Positions 23,386-32,721 of a stretch of 64,000 bases of DNA are shown in pieces. The stretch's first letter is position 1; each line of letters opens with the position of its first letter. Source of the stretch: Carya illinoinensis (lineage: Eukaryota; Streptophyta; Magnoliopsida; Fagales; Juglandaceae); the NCBI RefSeq assembly GCF_018687715.1, contig NC_056766.1, positions 15,471,501 through 15,535,500 of the forward strand, given 5' to 3'. The notes under the pieces are model-generated. The model did not search any database, was not told the origin of the DNA, and saw nothing but the letters and a program-made list of their open reading frames with translations. The position numbers and the translations under genes were made by a program.

Positions 23386-24720
23386 AGACTTTTAACCCAA
23401 TAAGTTAACATCTAGTGTATATAATATAAATGCTTACTATAACCATACATTTGCATTCCCAATTTGCTTGGTACTTGTTGTTTCTATTTTTGTCATGGAA
23501 CTTAAACATGTAGGAAAATATTCGATGACAAATCACATTTGGGTGTGGGCCCAGAATCTCAAGTTGGTGCTAGTGTGGACAACTTTGTCGTTGGAATCTA
23601 CTATAGTTTTGTCACACAGCCAACACCATTGGCAATGAGGAGGTGTGAAGTTGTTAGAATTACTCTTACAAAAAGAATGTTATTTGTTTAGGTCAATTAT
23701 TAATAAATCACTCCGCGTAATTATTAACTGTTGATTATATTGTGTTGTTTACAGAAATGTGCTGGTATTGATCCTTTCTAATTGAGAAAGTGAATGCAAT
23801 CTTGTTGTGTCATTATATGGAGGAAGAGAGGCTCTGGTTATGGAGTACTTTTTTTCTTGGGGAGTTTGTACTATTGTTTTGGTTGTTGTGTTTTAAGGAA
23901 ATGTATGGGGTGAGAGCTTTAATTATGTAGGTTGTTGTGAATGTTTGGCGTGTTGTGGGATTAAATTCTCAAATGAAGCTACTATGAAAATGATTGTTTG
24001 TTGTGAATGTATAGGGATGAGATTTGTGTAACCTGTTGGTGTATCTAAATGATACTATCAAAAAATGAAAATATCAAGGTTTTGAATTTTTTTTCCTTGT
24101 CTTCTATCAAAAGATTCTAGTTACTTTACTATTAACAAGTGTGCATAGCTGATGGAGTGCTTTTCTCACAAATCAGAAAATTTAATTGAAAATTTTGACA
24201 AGAGTTTTAATTTAATTGAGTAAATTATATGATCTAGAGTTCTTAAGGTGCACACAAGAGCCAACTCTCCAAGAGAGTTTAGACTAACCTCTCGGGTCCA
24301 CCCTCTTCTGAAGGATCTATGGATATTTAACTAGAACTTGTATTTCATTTGTTGATGGTGTCGGATGAAGAGAGGAAGGGAGGGTGACGTTATAAGGCTC
24401 AGTTTGCAAAGGTGAAATGAAGATAGATTTGAAAAGATTCTCAGTAGTGCTCCATGACATTTTTAGATTGTCAAGTTTCTGTGCAGCTTTGTGTAATAAG
24501 AATCATTAACCATGGGTTAATAGCTCATCTAATGGGAAGGGTGCAGAGGCAACTAGGGTAACATGTGAAGGGCAGATAAGGTTTCGGTTCTCCAAGGAAA
24601 ACTAGATGCAGCTGCTGGTTTTTGCTCCAAGTTCGTCCACTTCCCTTCCTTGGTTTAGCTCCCTTCATGTGCTATGATCCTTGAGCTCTTTGTAGATGCT
24701 ATTTTGGTAGCTTCCCAATA
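23386..24720 (+). pseudogene. Continuation of the split gene relic, then unassigned sequence
   Basis: Right of the solo LTR, an exon-like open stretch (about 23512-23690) follows an acceptor-like catgtag and reads KIFDDKSHLGVGPESQVGAS then VDNFVVGIYYSFVTQPTPLAM. It joins logically to the relic left of the LTR because both are on the plus strand and flank the same insertion site. A short tail follows with no clear frame. From about 23800 to 24720 nothing is recognised. Function unknown. Confidence 0.35.
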
Positions 24721-26630
24721 TTAGGCTTGTGCAAAAAAGCCATTAATATGATCCGCTCGCATGATTCAATCTAACCCAATTCGATAAAGTCAGATTGAAC
24801 TTAATGTCGGGTTGAATGATCGGATAGAACCGACACTTAAAAACGCTTTTTATGCTTGCATCAAACCCTAGACCCCACTTTTCTTAGCCCTATTGCCCAA
24901 CTTTTGTATTCTCTTTGTAGTTGTCGCCACCTCCATTCATTAGAAAGTTGTAGGTCCTGTTGACTTTATTCTTGGTTTTTTAGAAATTAAAATCTTCTTC
25001 CTTTTTAAGATCTAAGAGTTGTTTTTATTGGTTCACCCTTCCTCACACTACTAGCAAACCCAGCTCTTTGATTAGATGGTCAAATCTGGAGCACAACGAT
25101 TTCTTATTGCTTTCTTTTCTTCTGCTATGGGTTAGGTTTGTTCTTCTTCAATGGTACTTAGTTTTCCTCATACTTTTTCCTTCTCTCACTTTCTGTCATC
25201 TCTCTCTCTCTCTCTTCCACCCTTGGTTGTTTGTTGAGAAAACTATGGGTGGTTAATTATTTTTTTTCTTCTCTGATATTCTGTCTTTTATTTTTCCTTG
25301 AGTGGTCTGGTTGTTTGCTAGGAAAACTAGTTTCTTTCAATTTTTTAGTGGCCAAGATTTGCATCCTTATTAAATAAAGTGTTGTGCTACTTCCACCGAA
25401 AATTTGATATTGAATGGATACTGAATAGTGAAAATTATTTTTTCTTTTTTGTTTCTACTTTCTTCAACCATTTTTTAAATCCATATAAATATTTTTAAAA
25501 ATAAAAAGAATCACAAAATCATTAAAAAACACTTACTTAACCATTAAGTGATTTTTAAAAAAAAAAAAATGGGTACAAAATATGTGTACAATTTTTCGGT
25601 GGCTCTATCATTTTTCTTAAATTAATGGTTCAAGAGTGGCTAGTTTGTTAGGAAAAGTAAAATATAGGTCTATCAATCTACAAGTAATGATATGTCTCAA
25701 AAATATAAAAAGTCAAGCCACCTACTCTTTCTCCTTCACGTGAAATAAGAAGAAAGGGTAAACCCGAATTTTGACCCGATTAAATTTGATCGGGTTATAT
25801 ATCGGGTCAGTTTGGTGCTCTTTGCTAACTATTTTAGATCAAGTCCAAACCCAAGTTTGGGCCATCAGGTTGTAGGCCTACCCAATGTGAAGACTAGTGA
25901 CTGAATGGTCGACACATGGTGATGGTTTGCAGAGAATAGAATAGAGTTTTAGTGGGGTGCTTCAGCCGAGAAGAGCACATGACCTCCATCACATTCTTCA
26001 ATCAATTAAGACAGGTGTTGGGTGTAAGACTATGTTGTCATAAGAGTGTCTTGGAAATCTTTTCCAGACCTAAGGAATAGGTCAAGAGGCATGGGAGAGG
26101 AGCTGAGGATGTTACCAAAAAATATGAGAAAGCATCGGTATACTCGGTTGCTCATGTCCCCTTTCCTAGATGCACTTGCTTGACACTTTAATAACCACTG
26201 AGGGGCTGCACTAAACCCTAACTTTAGGACTCGAATTACCGATCTGAGTTGACGAGAGAGAGTTATATTTTTGCATAAAAAGTTGTGAAGAGATAGCATG
26301 AAATGGCCGGCTGTCCAAGTGTTAATCTAGTAGTAGTTTCAAGGTGACAAAAGTTATGATCAATGACATGGCATTATGGGATGCTTCTGTAAGATTCTTA
26401 GGGTTGCAAATGTGTTTTAATATTATGATGTAGCTGAAACTTGGCAAAAAATAAACACTAGGGGCGCATGGTATAAGGAGCTTGACAACTCCATGAGCTA
26501 GTGTGATTCTTAGATTAGCCTAGTTAGGATAGGAATCTAATGGTGACAAAAAATAAAGGTTTATCATCATTGAATAATAAAGATCATCATCTAATAGTGA
26601 TAAATGTACTACATCTTATATAGTTGGATG
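24721..26630. other. Gene-poor interval, possibly an old hAT-like non-autonomous element (24725-25890)
   Basis: The stretch has ttaggcttgtgcaaaaaagc near its left end and ggttgtaggcctacccaatg near its right. Cggattgaac/gggttgaatgatcgg words (24770-24830) and gacccgattaaatttgatcggg words (25765-25800) recur near both ends, as in plant hAT-type elements whose sub-terminal parts carry such words. No target duplication was verified. A minus-strand frame of 89 codons at 26030-26299 matches no family I know. The rest shows nothing. Confidence 0.3.
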
Positions 26631-26635
26631 AAAAT

Positions 26636-27350
26636 AGGGGTGTATAAGAACTGACCGGACCTGCTGCAACCGATGGCAGATATTTGCTCAAACTGACGTG
26701 AGCCAATTCAGTTTCAGTTTGAACCATTGTCAAACCACTGAACCGGCTGATGTTATATATAAGTTGTTCTCTTGTATATAAAACGATGCCATTTCACTTA
26801 ATTGAGTGAAACAACGTCATTTTGAATATGAATTTTATTAAAAAAAAAAAAGGCGAAACGGCGCCATTTCAAACTAGGGTTTATAACCCTCTGGTCCCTC
26901 CTCTACCCCGCCTCCACTCTCTTCTTCCTTTTCCTCTTGACGCTCACTATCCCTCCCACTGCTCCCAGAGTCCTAACTCCCAAGTCCCACTATCCCAGCT
27001 CCTTCTTGATTCTCAAACCCCCACAAAACTGAAGCTGCCGCCCCCCATCCCTGCAGATTCCCACATCGCCGATACACTCTGTTCGTTAAAGCCACGCATT
27101 ACCGAGCTTCTCTCAACTCCATTTGTTTGTTTGGTCATTTTAATTTGTGATTTTTATTGTGATTTTTGAGTTTATTTATTATGCATTTTTGAATTTTTTG
27201 TGAAATTGTGATGTGAACTGGATTATTTGAGGATGAGTTAATCACCGACAAACCGACCGTCGAATCGATTTTGGCTGGTTCTCTCTCTAGCTCCCTGTAG
27301 GTCGATCGGTTTTGATTGGCATCATAGTTCAAAAATACGATCAGTGTGAT
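26636..27350. mobile_element. Probable non-autonomous DNA element with cggttt-type sub-terminal words
   Basis: It begins ataggggtgtataagaactg followed by gaccgg/aaccgg words. Near the right end cgaccgtcgaatcgattttg and gatcggttttgattgg provide the complement. The body has aaacgatgccatttc and aaacggcgccatttc, a motif pair often seen in hAT-like small elements of trees, and a C-rich segment (26880-27120) with a plus-strand frame of 115 codons (26822-27169) that looks like a fortuitous frame. No target duplication established. Confidence 0.35.
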
Positions 27351-28270
27351 GCATTTGGTTTATAGTCCTAGATGAAAATAAAATGAGAATATGATGTATA
27401 ACAATACTCTTATGATATAGTCCAAACTTTTGTACTTTTTATGGGTTATAACACTATAAGATCGATCGAGACCTAATGCCACGTGTTTTCAATTTTTTTG
27501 TAATTGATCTAAATGACCACTTTTTTTTATTCACGTGAGAAGTCAATCGAAGACTTTACTTCAAGAAAGTGTCCAACACTTTACTTCAAGACGTGTCAAG
27601 AAACTAAAGTATTTCATAATTTTGTCGAATCAAAGAATCGTGAGGCGTACATTTTTATACACTCGAACCGCTTTAGCTTTGAAATAAGAAATATTGTAAC
27701 GGTGGAATATAATTTTTTTAAGATATTTTTAAATTACTTTACTATTATTTATAAATAATTTATTATTATTTACAAATTATTTAGTATTATTTTATTACTA
27801 TTTACAAATAATCTGAGATACTTATAGCATTCAAACAAAGCCTAAAAAATTAATTAATCAACAGAAAATAATTAAATGAGAGGCAAGTGATACGTGTGAC
27901 GTAATTAATTAATGAATTAATTCCATACATTTAACTCGTAATATTCAGTACTACCCTTCAAGCTAGCTAGCTGGATTAATGTTTTAAGTCAAGATCATGA
28001 ACACTCAACTTGCAAAGAAGTGTATGAAATCAGTCCGATCCAAGAGATTAATTGGTGAAAAAAATCTGATAATTGGTGTTCATTTTTTGGAAGAAACATG
28101 AAGAGTGATGATAGAGTAAAGAAATCATCAGATTGATGGGTGTATAATTAATTTGCTTAAATCTTAGAACTTGCATGAATACCTTTTCACTTTTTTTGAG
28201 GCTCAGTTTTTCGTGATCCCTTTCATTCAAAATTCTCTATTAGAGCTCAAGCAAAATGTAAAACCTTAGG

Positions 28271-28668
28271 GTCTCGTTTGGATATACAGTTTAAATGAAA
28301 TGAGATATTTCTAAAATTTTTGAGTTAATATGAAATTAAATGGTTTGTAAAAAAATGTGTGTCTGGATAATGAGATGAAATGATGTAATTTTTAATTTTT
28401 AATATTTGAAAAATGTGTGAATCCTACTGTTTTATAGAGTACCAGAATTGTATATTGTTCATGTATTGTTCATTTCAGTTTGACAGTATTTAGTACTGTT
28501 TATATAAGTTTTCATTGTTTTATACTATTTATATATTTACTGTAAATTTAAATGCATGTTTTCAAAACTTACGAGACAAAATATTACGTGTGGATAGTTA
28601 AAACTACTGTAAGATATAATTTCGATGAGATGTTTTCATCTTTACTGGTTAAACAAACCGGGCAAATC
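28271..28668. mobile_element. MITE-like element upstream of the UGT gene
   Basis: The left end ggtctcgtttggatatacag and right end ctggttaaacaaaccgggc are imperfect inverted complements, followed inward by atgaaatgagat and gatgagatgtttt. Size (about 400 bp), AT-rich body and lack of coding fit a MITE. It ends about 350 bp upstream of the UGT start codon, so it forms part of the present promoter region. Confidence 0.5.
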
Positions 28669-28928
28669 AGGGAAAAACTACTGGGTTTTGAGAGAAAAAA
28701 TAAATTTCACGCCTTGGGATCCATATGTTTGATCTTGTATTTATTTTGTGTGAATAATGTTAAAAAATAAAGCCATGCATTAATTAATGGCTTCCTCACG
28801 TGGAGGCAGCGATGCACCTACCATTCATGATTCAGCAGCTCGATCTCAGCTCGACTCTATGAATAGAGATCAGGTTGTGTTCAGCAACGTCGAACTACTG
28901 CATTGCGCAAAAGCAATTTACTTCACAT

Positions 28929-28934
28929 TATATA
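28929..28934 (+). promoter_or_regulatory. Candidate TATA box of the UGT gene
   Basis: TATATA in the context acattatatagacacc lies 82-87 bases upstream of the chosen ATG (29016). With a start site about 30 bases further on, it would give a 5' untranslated leader of roughly 50 nt. If it is used, the upstream in-frame ATG at 28875 is not transcribed. Confidence 0.45.
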
Positions 28935-29015
28935 GACACCGGTCCAAAGTCTTTTTCCCTAGCTACATCGGCCATAGAAACCAGTCTCGAAACCACATCT
29001 CACAAACTAGGAGCC

Positions 29016-30473
29016 ATGGTGAAAGTTGAAGACAAAACGTCCATGAAAGTACCCCATGTTGCTGTCCTTTCAAGTCTTGGCATGGGTCATGTTATCCCTC
29101 TCCTCGAGCTGGCCAAGTGCCTCGTCGTCCACCACCATTGTCATGTTAGCTTCCTCAATATTACCACCGAAGCCTCCGCCGCTCAAAACGAGCTCCTCCA
29201 CTCACCCGGTACACTCCCTCCTGGCTTGCATGTCATCGACCTCCCACCTGTTGACATTTCCTCCCTCGTCAGTGATGAAACTCCGATCGTAAGCCGGTTA
29301 TCTATCAACCTACAGGAGAGCCTCAGCTACTCTTTGAAGTCGGTTCTCATTGAGTTGGGCAAGCTGCAGGCTCTCGTCATTGATTTGTTCTGTTCCCAAG
29401 CTTTCGAAATCAGCAAGGACCTTTCAGTACCTACCTACTCCTTCTGCACTGCCTCCGCCGCTTTCCTTGCCCTTTCCTTGTATCTTCCTGGTCTGGACAG
29501 AGAGGTAGAGTGCGAGTTCATTGACCTCGAATCAATTCAAGTACCAAATTGTGCACCGGTACGGATCGAGGACTTGGCGGAAGAAGTTCGAAATAGGAAG
29601 GCTGACGACTTCAAGTGGTTGCTGCTTCACTTCAGTCGATTGCCCATGGCAACCAGGATTTTCTTAAACTCGTGGGAGGATCTTGAACCAGTGTCGCTTA
29701 AAGCAATAAGAGAGCACTCCTTCTATCATCAAATACCAACACCAAAAATTTGTGCCATTGGGCCGCTTATCAAACACGACGACGTAGCAATGACCGAAGC
29801 AGATGTTGAGTGTCAAGCTTGGCTGGACAAACAACCGTTAGATTCAGTTCTTCTCATAGCATTAGGCAGTGGAGGGACTCTGACAGCTGCACAGCTCACT
29901 GAGTTGGCATGGGGTTTGGAATTGAGTCGGCAAAGGTTCATCTTGGTGGCACGTAAGCCAACGGATGCGTCTGCCTCGGGTATGTTCTTCAACGTGGGTG
30001 GAGATGTTAACGATCCGAAGGCATATTTGCCTGAGGGGTTTTTAGAGAGGACAAAAGGGGTGGGGCTGGTGCTTCCGTCTTGGGCTCCACAATTAATGGT
30101 GCTCCGACATCCATCAACCGGTGCGTTTATATCTCACTGTGGATGGAACTCCATACTGGAGAGCATCAGTCACGATGTGCCGATGATCACGTGGCCGCTT
30201 TATGCTGAACAAAGAATGAACGCAACGATGCTAGTCGAAGAGGTCGGTGTGGCCGTCAAGCTGACTGGGGGACCAGAAAAAGGAAATATTGTCGGGAGGG
30301 AGGTGATTGAGAGGGTGATAAGGATGGTGATGAAGGGTGACGAAGGGAAGATGATGAGGGATAGGGCCGGAGAGCTGAAAGACAGTGCCCAGAAAGCATT
30401 GAGCTTTGGTGGGTCGTCTTACGAGTCACTTTCTTGTGTTGTCGAAGAATGGAAGAAGAAAATTATGCCATAA
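29016..30473 (+). CDS. UDP-glycosyltransferase, UGT72 family (hydroquinone glucosyltransferase-like)
   Basis: An intronless gene for a 485-residue family-1 glycosyltransferase, the usual length. The family moves glucose from UDP-glucose to hydroxyls of phenolics and monolignols in the cytosol. The C-terminal plant signature (PSPG box) spans W356-Q399 with HCGWNS at 374-379, and ends in Q, the UDP-glucose-preferring residue. UGT72-type words are GSGGTLT (284-290), YLPEGFLERTKG (337-348) and WPLYAEQRMNA (393-403). The N-terminal acceptor domain has GMGHVIPLLELAK with the catalytic base H25. The Asp partner expected in the DLFGTDAF-type motif is replaced: DLFCSQAF (123-130) has Q128. ATG 29016 (gagccATGG) is preferred over an in-frame ATG at 28875 because homology begins at about residue 12 and a TATA box lies between them. 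The reading frame is intact. Substrate unknown. Confidence 0.93.
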   Translation: MVKVEDKTSMKVPHVAVLSSLGMGHVIPLLELAKCLVVHHHCHVSFLNITTEASAAQNELLHSPGTLPPGLHVIDLPPVDISSLVSDETPIVSRLSINLQESLSYSLKSVLIELGKLQALVIDLFCSQAFEISKDLSVPTYSFCTASAAFLALSLYLPGLDREVECEFIDLESIQVPNCAPVRIEDLAEEVRNRKADDFKWLLLHFSRLPMATRIFLNSWEDLEPVSLKAIREHSFYHQIPTPKICAIGPLIKHDDVAMTEADVECQAWLDKQPLDSVLLIALGSGGTLTAAQLTELAWGLELSRQRFILVARKPTDASASGMFFNVGGDVNDPKAYLPEGFLERTKGVGLVLPSWAPQLMVLRHPSTGAFISHCGWNSILESISHDVPMITWPLYAEQRMNATMLVEEVGVAVKLTGGPEKGNIVGREVIERVIRMVMKGDEGKMMRDRAGELKDSAQKALSFGGSSYESLSCVVEEWKKKIMP

Positions 30474-30611
30474 ATGTAACTAAAGACTTGCTGCAAACTG
30501 GGTTTTACAGTTCTACATGATGACATGCCACTTCGAGAACAACCTTTAAGATCAGTTTCCTGCCATTAAGCGTCATGTTTGTTTGTTTGTTTTTGTTTTT
30601 TTCTTTTGAAA

Positions 30612-30782
30612 GTAGTATGGCTACAAATACACCCTACAAGAATAAATTTATAAATTAATATGAGTTTAAATGATATGTTAGATCTACTTTACAATAAAAA
30701 TAAGTTTACAATATAACGTACCATATCAAACTACACCAATTTATAAATTTACTTTTATATAATTTTTTTGTAGTTAAAATAT
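30612..30782. mobile_element. MITE-like block shared by both duplication copies (A)
   Basis: It starts gtagtatggctacaaat and ends tttttttgtagttaaaatat, about 170 bp and AT-rich, with internal ttagatctactttac and taccatatcaaactacacc. Its counterpart is at 35078-35245. Complementary gctacaaa / ttttgtag words sit near the two ends. Presence in both copies means it was there before the duplication. It also supplies an AATAAA (30643-30648) downstream of the UGT stop that could serve as a polyadenylation signal. Confidence 0.5.
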
Positions 30783-31091
30783 TTTTCGTTTTGTAATGTC
30801 ATGTTTGGCTGTCTGCTAATAATCACGTGTTCATTCAACTGATCAGGTTTGTACTTGAAAATAACTTCAATCAAGTCTTAGTCGATCCTCTCTATGATAT
30901 CTTGTAATTGCCAGTTGGAGGGTGTAAAGCTAACTTTTACACTATATCCCGATGATATATGCAGTCTTTGAACTTTGCCAAAAAAAAAAATATTTGTAAA
31001 CGTGTTTGTTATTGACACACTCAACCTGCCACTAAAGCCAAACTCTTTTACAGAAGTTAACATAAATGGTATTGTTATTTTCACATCTTTG

Positions 31092-31505
31092 TATTAAGAG
31101 TGCTACCCGCATATGTGGGGGCGAGGGCACTCCTTCCCCGCACCCCGCCCTGGTGCCGGGGGTTGGGGCGAAGATCCCATCTGCCCCGCTCCTTATCCAC
31201 TTCAAGAATACTGATGTTCCATTGGATCTAAACTTATTTCTGGGTCACCCAAATTATTATATAAATTGAATCTAAATTAAAATATATATGATAATAATTT
31301 AACAACTAATAACATAAAAAATCATGTTGTCAGTTTTTAAATTTGTTAGACTTTAAATTATTATATAAACTGCTAGGGGTTCAAATGCAGGGTGGGTAGC
31401 CCTGCCACTCGCATTTGGTAGATGGGGGTCTGTCCTGCTCATGTGGAGACCGAGCAAACTAGGATGAGGTAGCAGGGTACGGGACTCCACTGCCTACCCC
31501 TACTT
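31092..31505. mobile_element. GC-rich-ended non-autonomous (hAT-like) element, copy A only
   Basis: It begins gagtgctacccgcatatg and ends tgcctacccctactttgcag, with ccccgcaccccgccc near the left end and ggtagcagggtacgggac near the right. The AT-rich middle matches a familiar style of tree element. Copy B lacks this insertion: after cacatctttgta it runs on as gctagtggtcc. The insertion therefore came after the duplication. A precise target duplication could not be settled. Confidence 0.5.
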
Positions 31506-31564
31506 TGCAGTTGTAATGGATCACACATCAAGAGATATGTTTTATATATAACCTTTAACAAAAA

Positions 31565-31710
31565 TTTTATTTTCAGTCACTTTTACATATTTTTTGTGCA
31601 CTCCACTAATATGATTAGTTGTGTCACTTTTTTTAATATAAAATAAACTGTTTTGGTCAATCATATTAATATAATGCATAAAAAGTTCGTAAAAGTGATT
31701 GTATATATTA
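31565..31710. mobile_element. MITE, family with gtgcac arms (copy A)
   Basis: The left arm tcacttttacatattttttg and right arm aaaaagttcgtaaaagtga are complementary around an AT-rich centre of about 90 bp. The same element sits at the equivalent place in copy B (43310-43460) and a third relative at 44338-44480 has the best-preserved arms. It was therefore present before the duplication. Confidence 0.65.
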
Positions 31711-32364
31711 TAATTAATTTTTTTTAATAACTTTTTTGATTGCGATTAAAAAGAAACAATAAATAAAAACTGAGTGAAATCTAATAAAAGGGTAGTGTAC
31801 TTGTTGTCAGGACAAGGTGGAAAACCCATTTCCACGTGCTAATAACTTTACAATATAGAAAATGCTAAAGAGGCCGAATGCAATGATCGATGAAATGCAT
31901 TAGTAGTACATTTCTTTCAATTTTTTTTTAAAAATGTACATAAATTCAGTACTATCGGTGAATTTCATCGGTGAATTGCATCAATTCCTCTTAGCACCCT
32001 CCTTACAATAAACTCGATCAACTTCATTGTATTGTTTTCTGTTTAGAGAAAAGTTAAAATCCTGAATTTCTAAAAACTCTATTAATGTTAATTAATTTGA
32101 GACAATAGTCAACCAGGATTCATGCCACCATCCCACATGTGGCAAACGCCATCAGCTACAAATCCGGCGATGAGGCCGGATCCGGTAGCTAGACAGCTGC
32201 TAGGTCTGGCTAGATCCAACACCTAGGAAGTCGCATCTGACATATCCATAAAACATAGTATTACTGTCAATATCCTTGTATCCTTTTACATGTAACAGGC
32301 CGGCCATGTAATTCATAAGATTTGGTGAAGGCCGTTGAATAGCGCACCAAGCCAAACCAATTAA

Positions 32365-32428
32365 TAACTCAGTGGCATCAGTTGAAATTGTCAAAGTAAC
32401 TCAGTGGCATCAGTTGAAATTGTCAGAG
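32365..32428. repeat. 32-bp tandem duplication
   Basis: The 32-base unit starting aactcagtggcatcagttga occurs twice back to back (32365 and 32397), with at most one or two differences at the junction. It lies just past the recognisable end of duplication copy A. The flanking 32429-32721 is AT-rich with only a short minus-strand frame. Confidence 0.85.
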
Positions 32429-32721
32429 CTTTGGAAACTTCAAAACAGTTCAGGACTTATCAAATGGTAAAAAAAACTTTCATCCTTTGTTTTTTTATGA
32501 AAACAAAGTACAAATAGTATAAAGTTGAAGTCATAAAAAAGAGATTGAATTTTGAAATCAGTTTTGTTGTAGACGGTAAAGACGTTAGTGAAGGTATTGC
32601 ATTTCTTTGAAAGAAGGAGTTTGAGGCAGTTGTTCACTCCTATATCCAAAATCACATATCTCTAATGATCAAAGGGGTTGAGGAAGGCATGGAGTGGCTA
32701 CTTATAGGCTTTTCGATTACA

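Larger units (their letters stand above)
30571..32332. repeat. Segmental duplication, copy A (3' flank of the UGT gene)
   Basis: The sequence from cgtcatgtttg (30571) to about aagatttggtg (32332) recurs in the same order as copy B in pieces at 35036-35263, 37199-37504, 43262-43571, 44144-44337, 44481-44775 and 45013-45106. Shared landmarks are ggctgtctgctaataatcac, ttggagggtgtaaa, ccatttccacgtgct, ctcgatcaacttcattgtat and agatccaacacctagg. Copy A alone carries the element at 31092-31505. It holds no clear gene; a minus-strand frame at 32200-32394 is not conserved in copy B. Confidence 0.85.

Noticed and set aside
28875..29015. In-frame 47-codon N-terminal extension of the UGT
   Set aside because: It has no resemblance to the UGT N-terminus, a TATA box lies inside it, and the ATG at 29016 has better context and gives the family's usual length.
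28787..29029. 80-codon frame overlapping the UGT 5' end
   Set aside because: Different frame from the UGT, overlaps its promoter and leader, and encodes nothing recognisable.
32200..32394. 64-codon minus-strand frame in duplication copy A
   Set aside because: The corresponding part of copy B does not keep the frame, and no family resemblance was seen.
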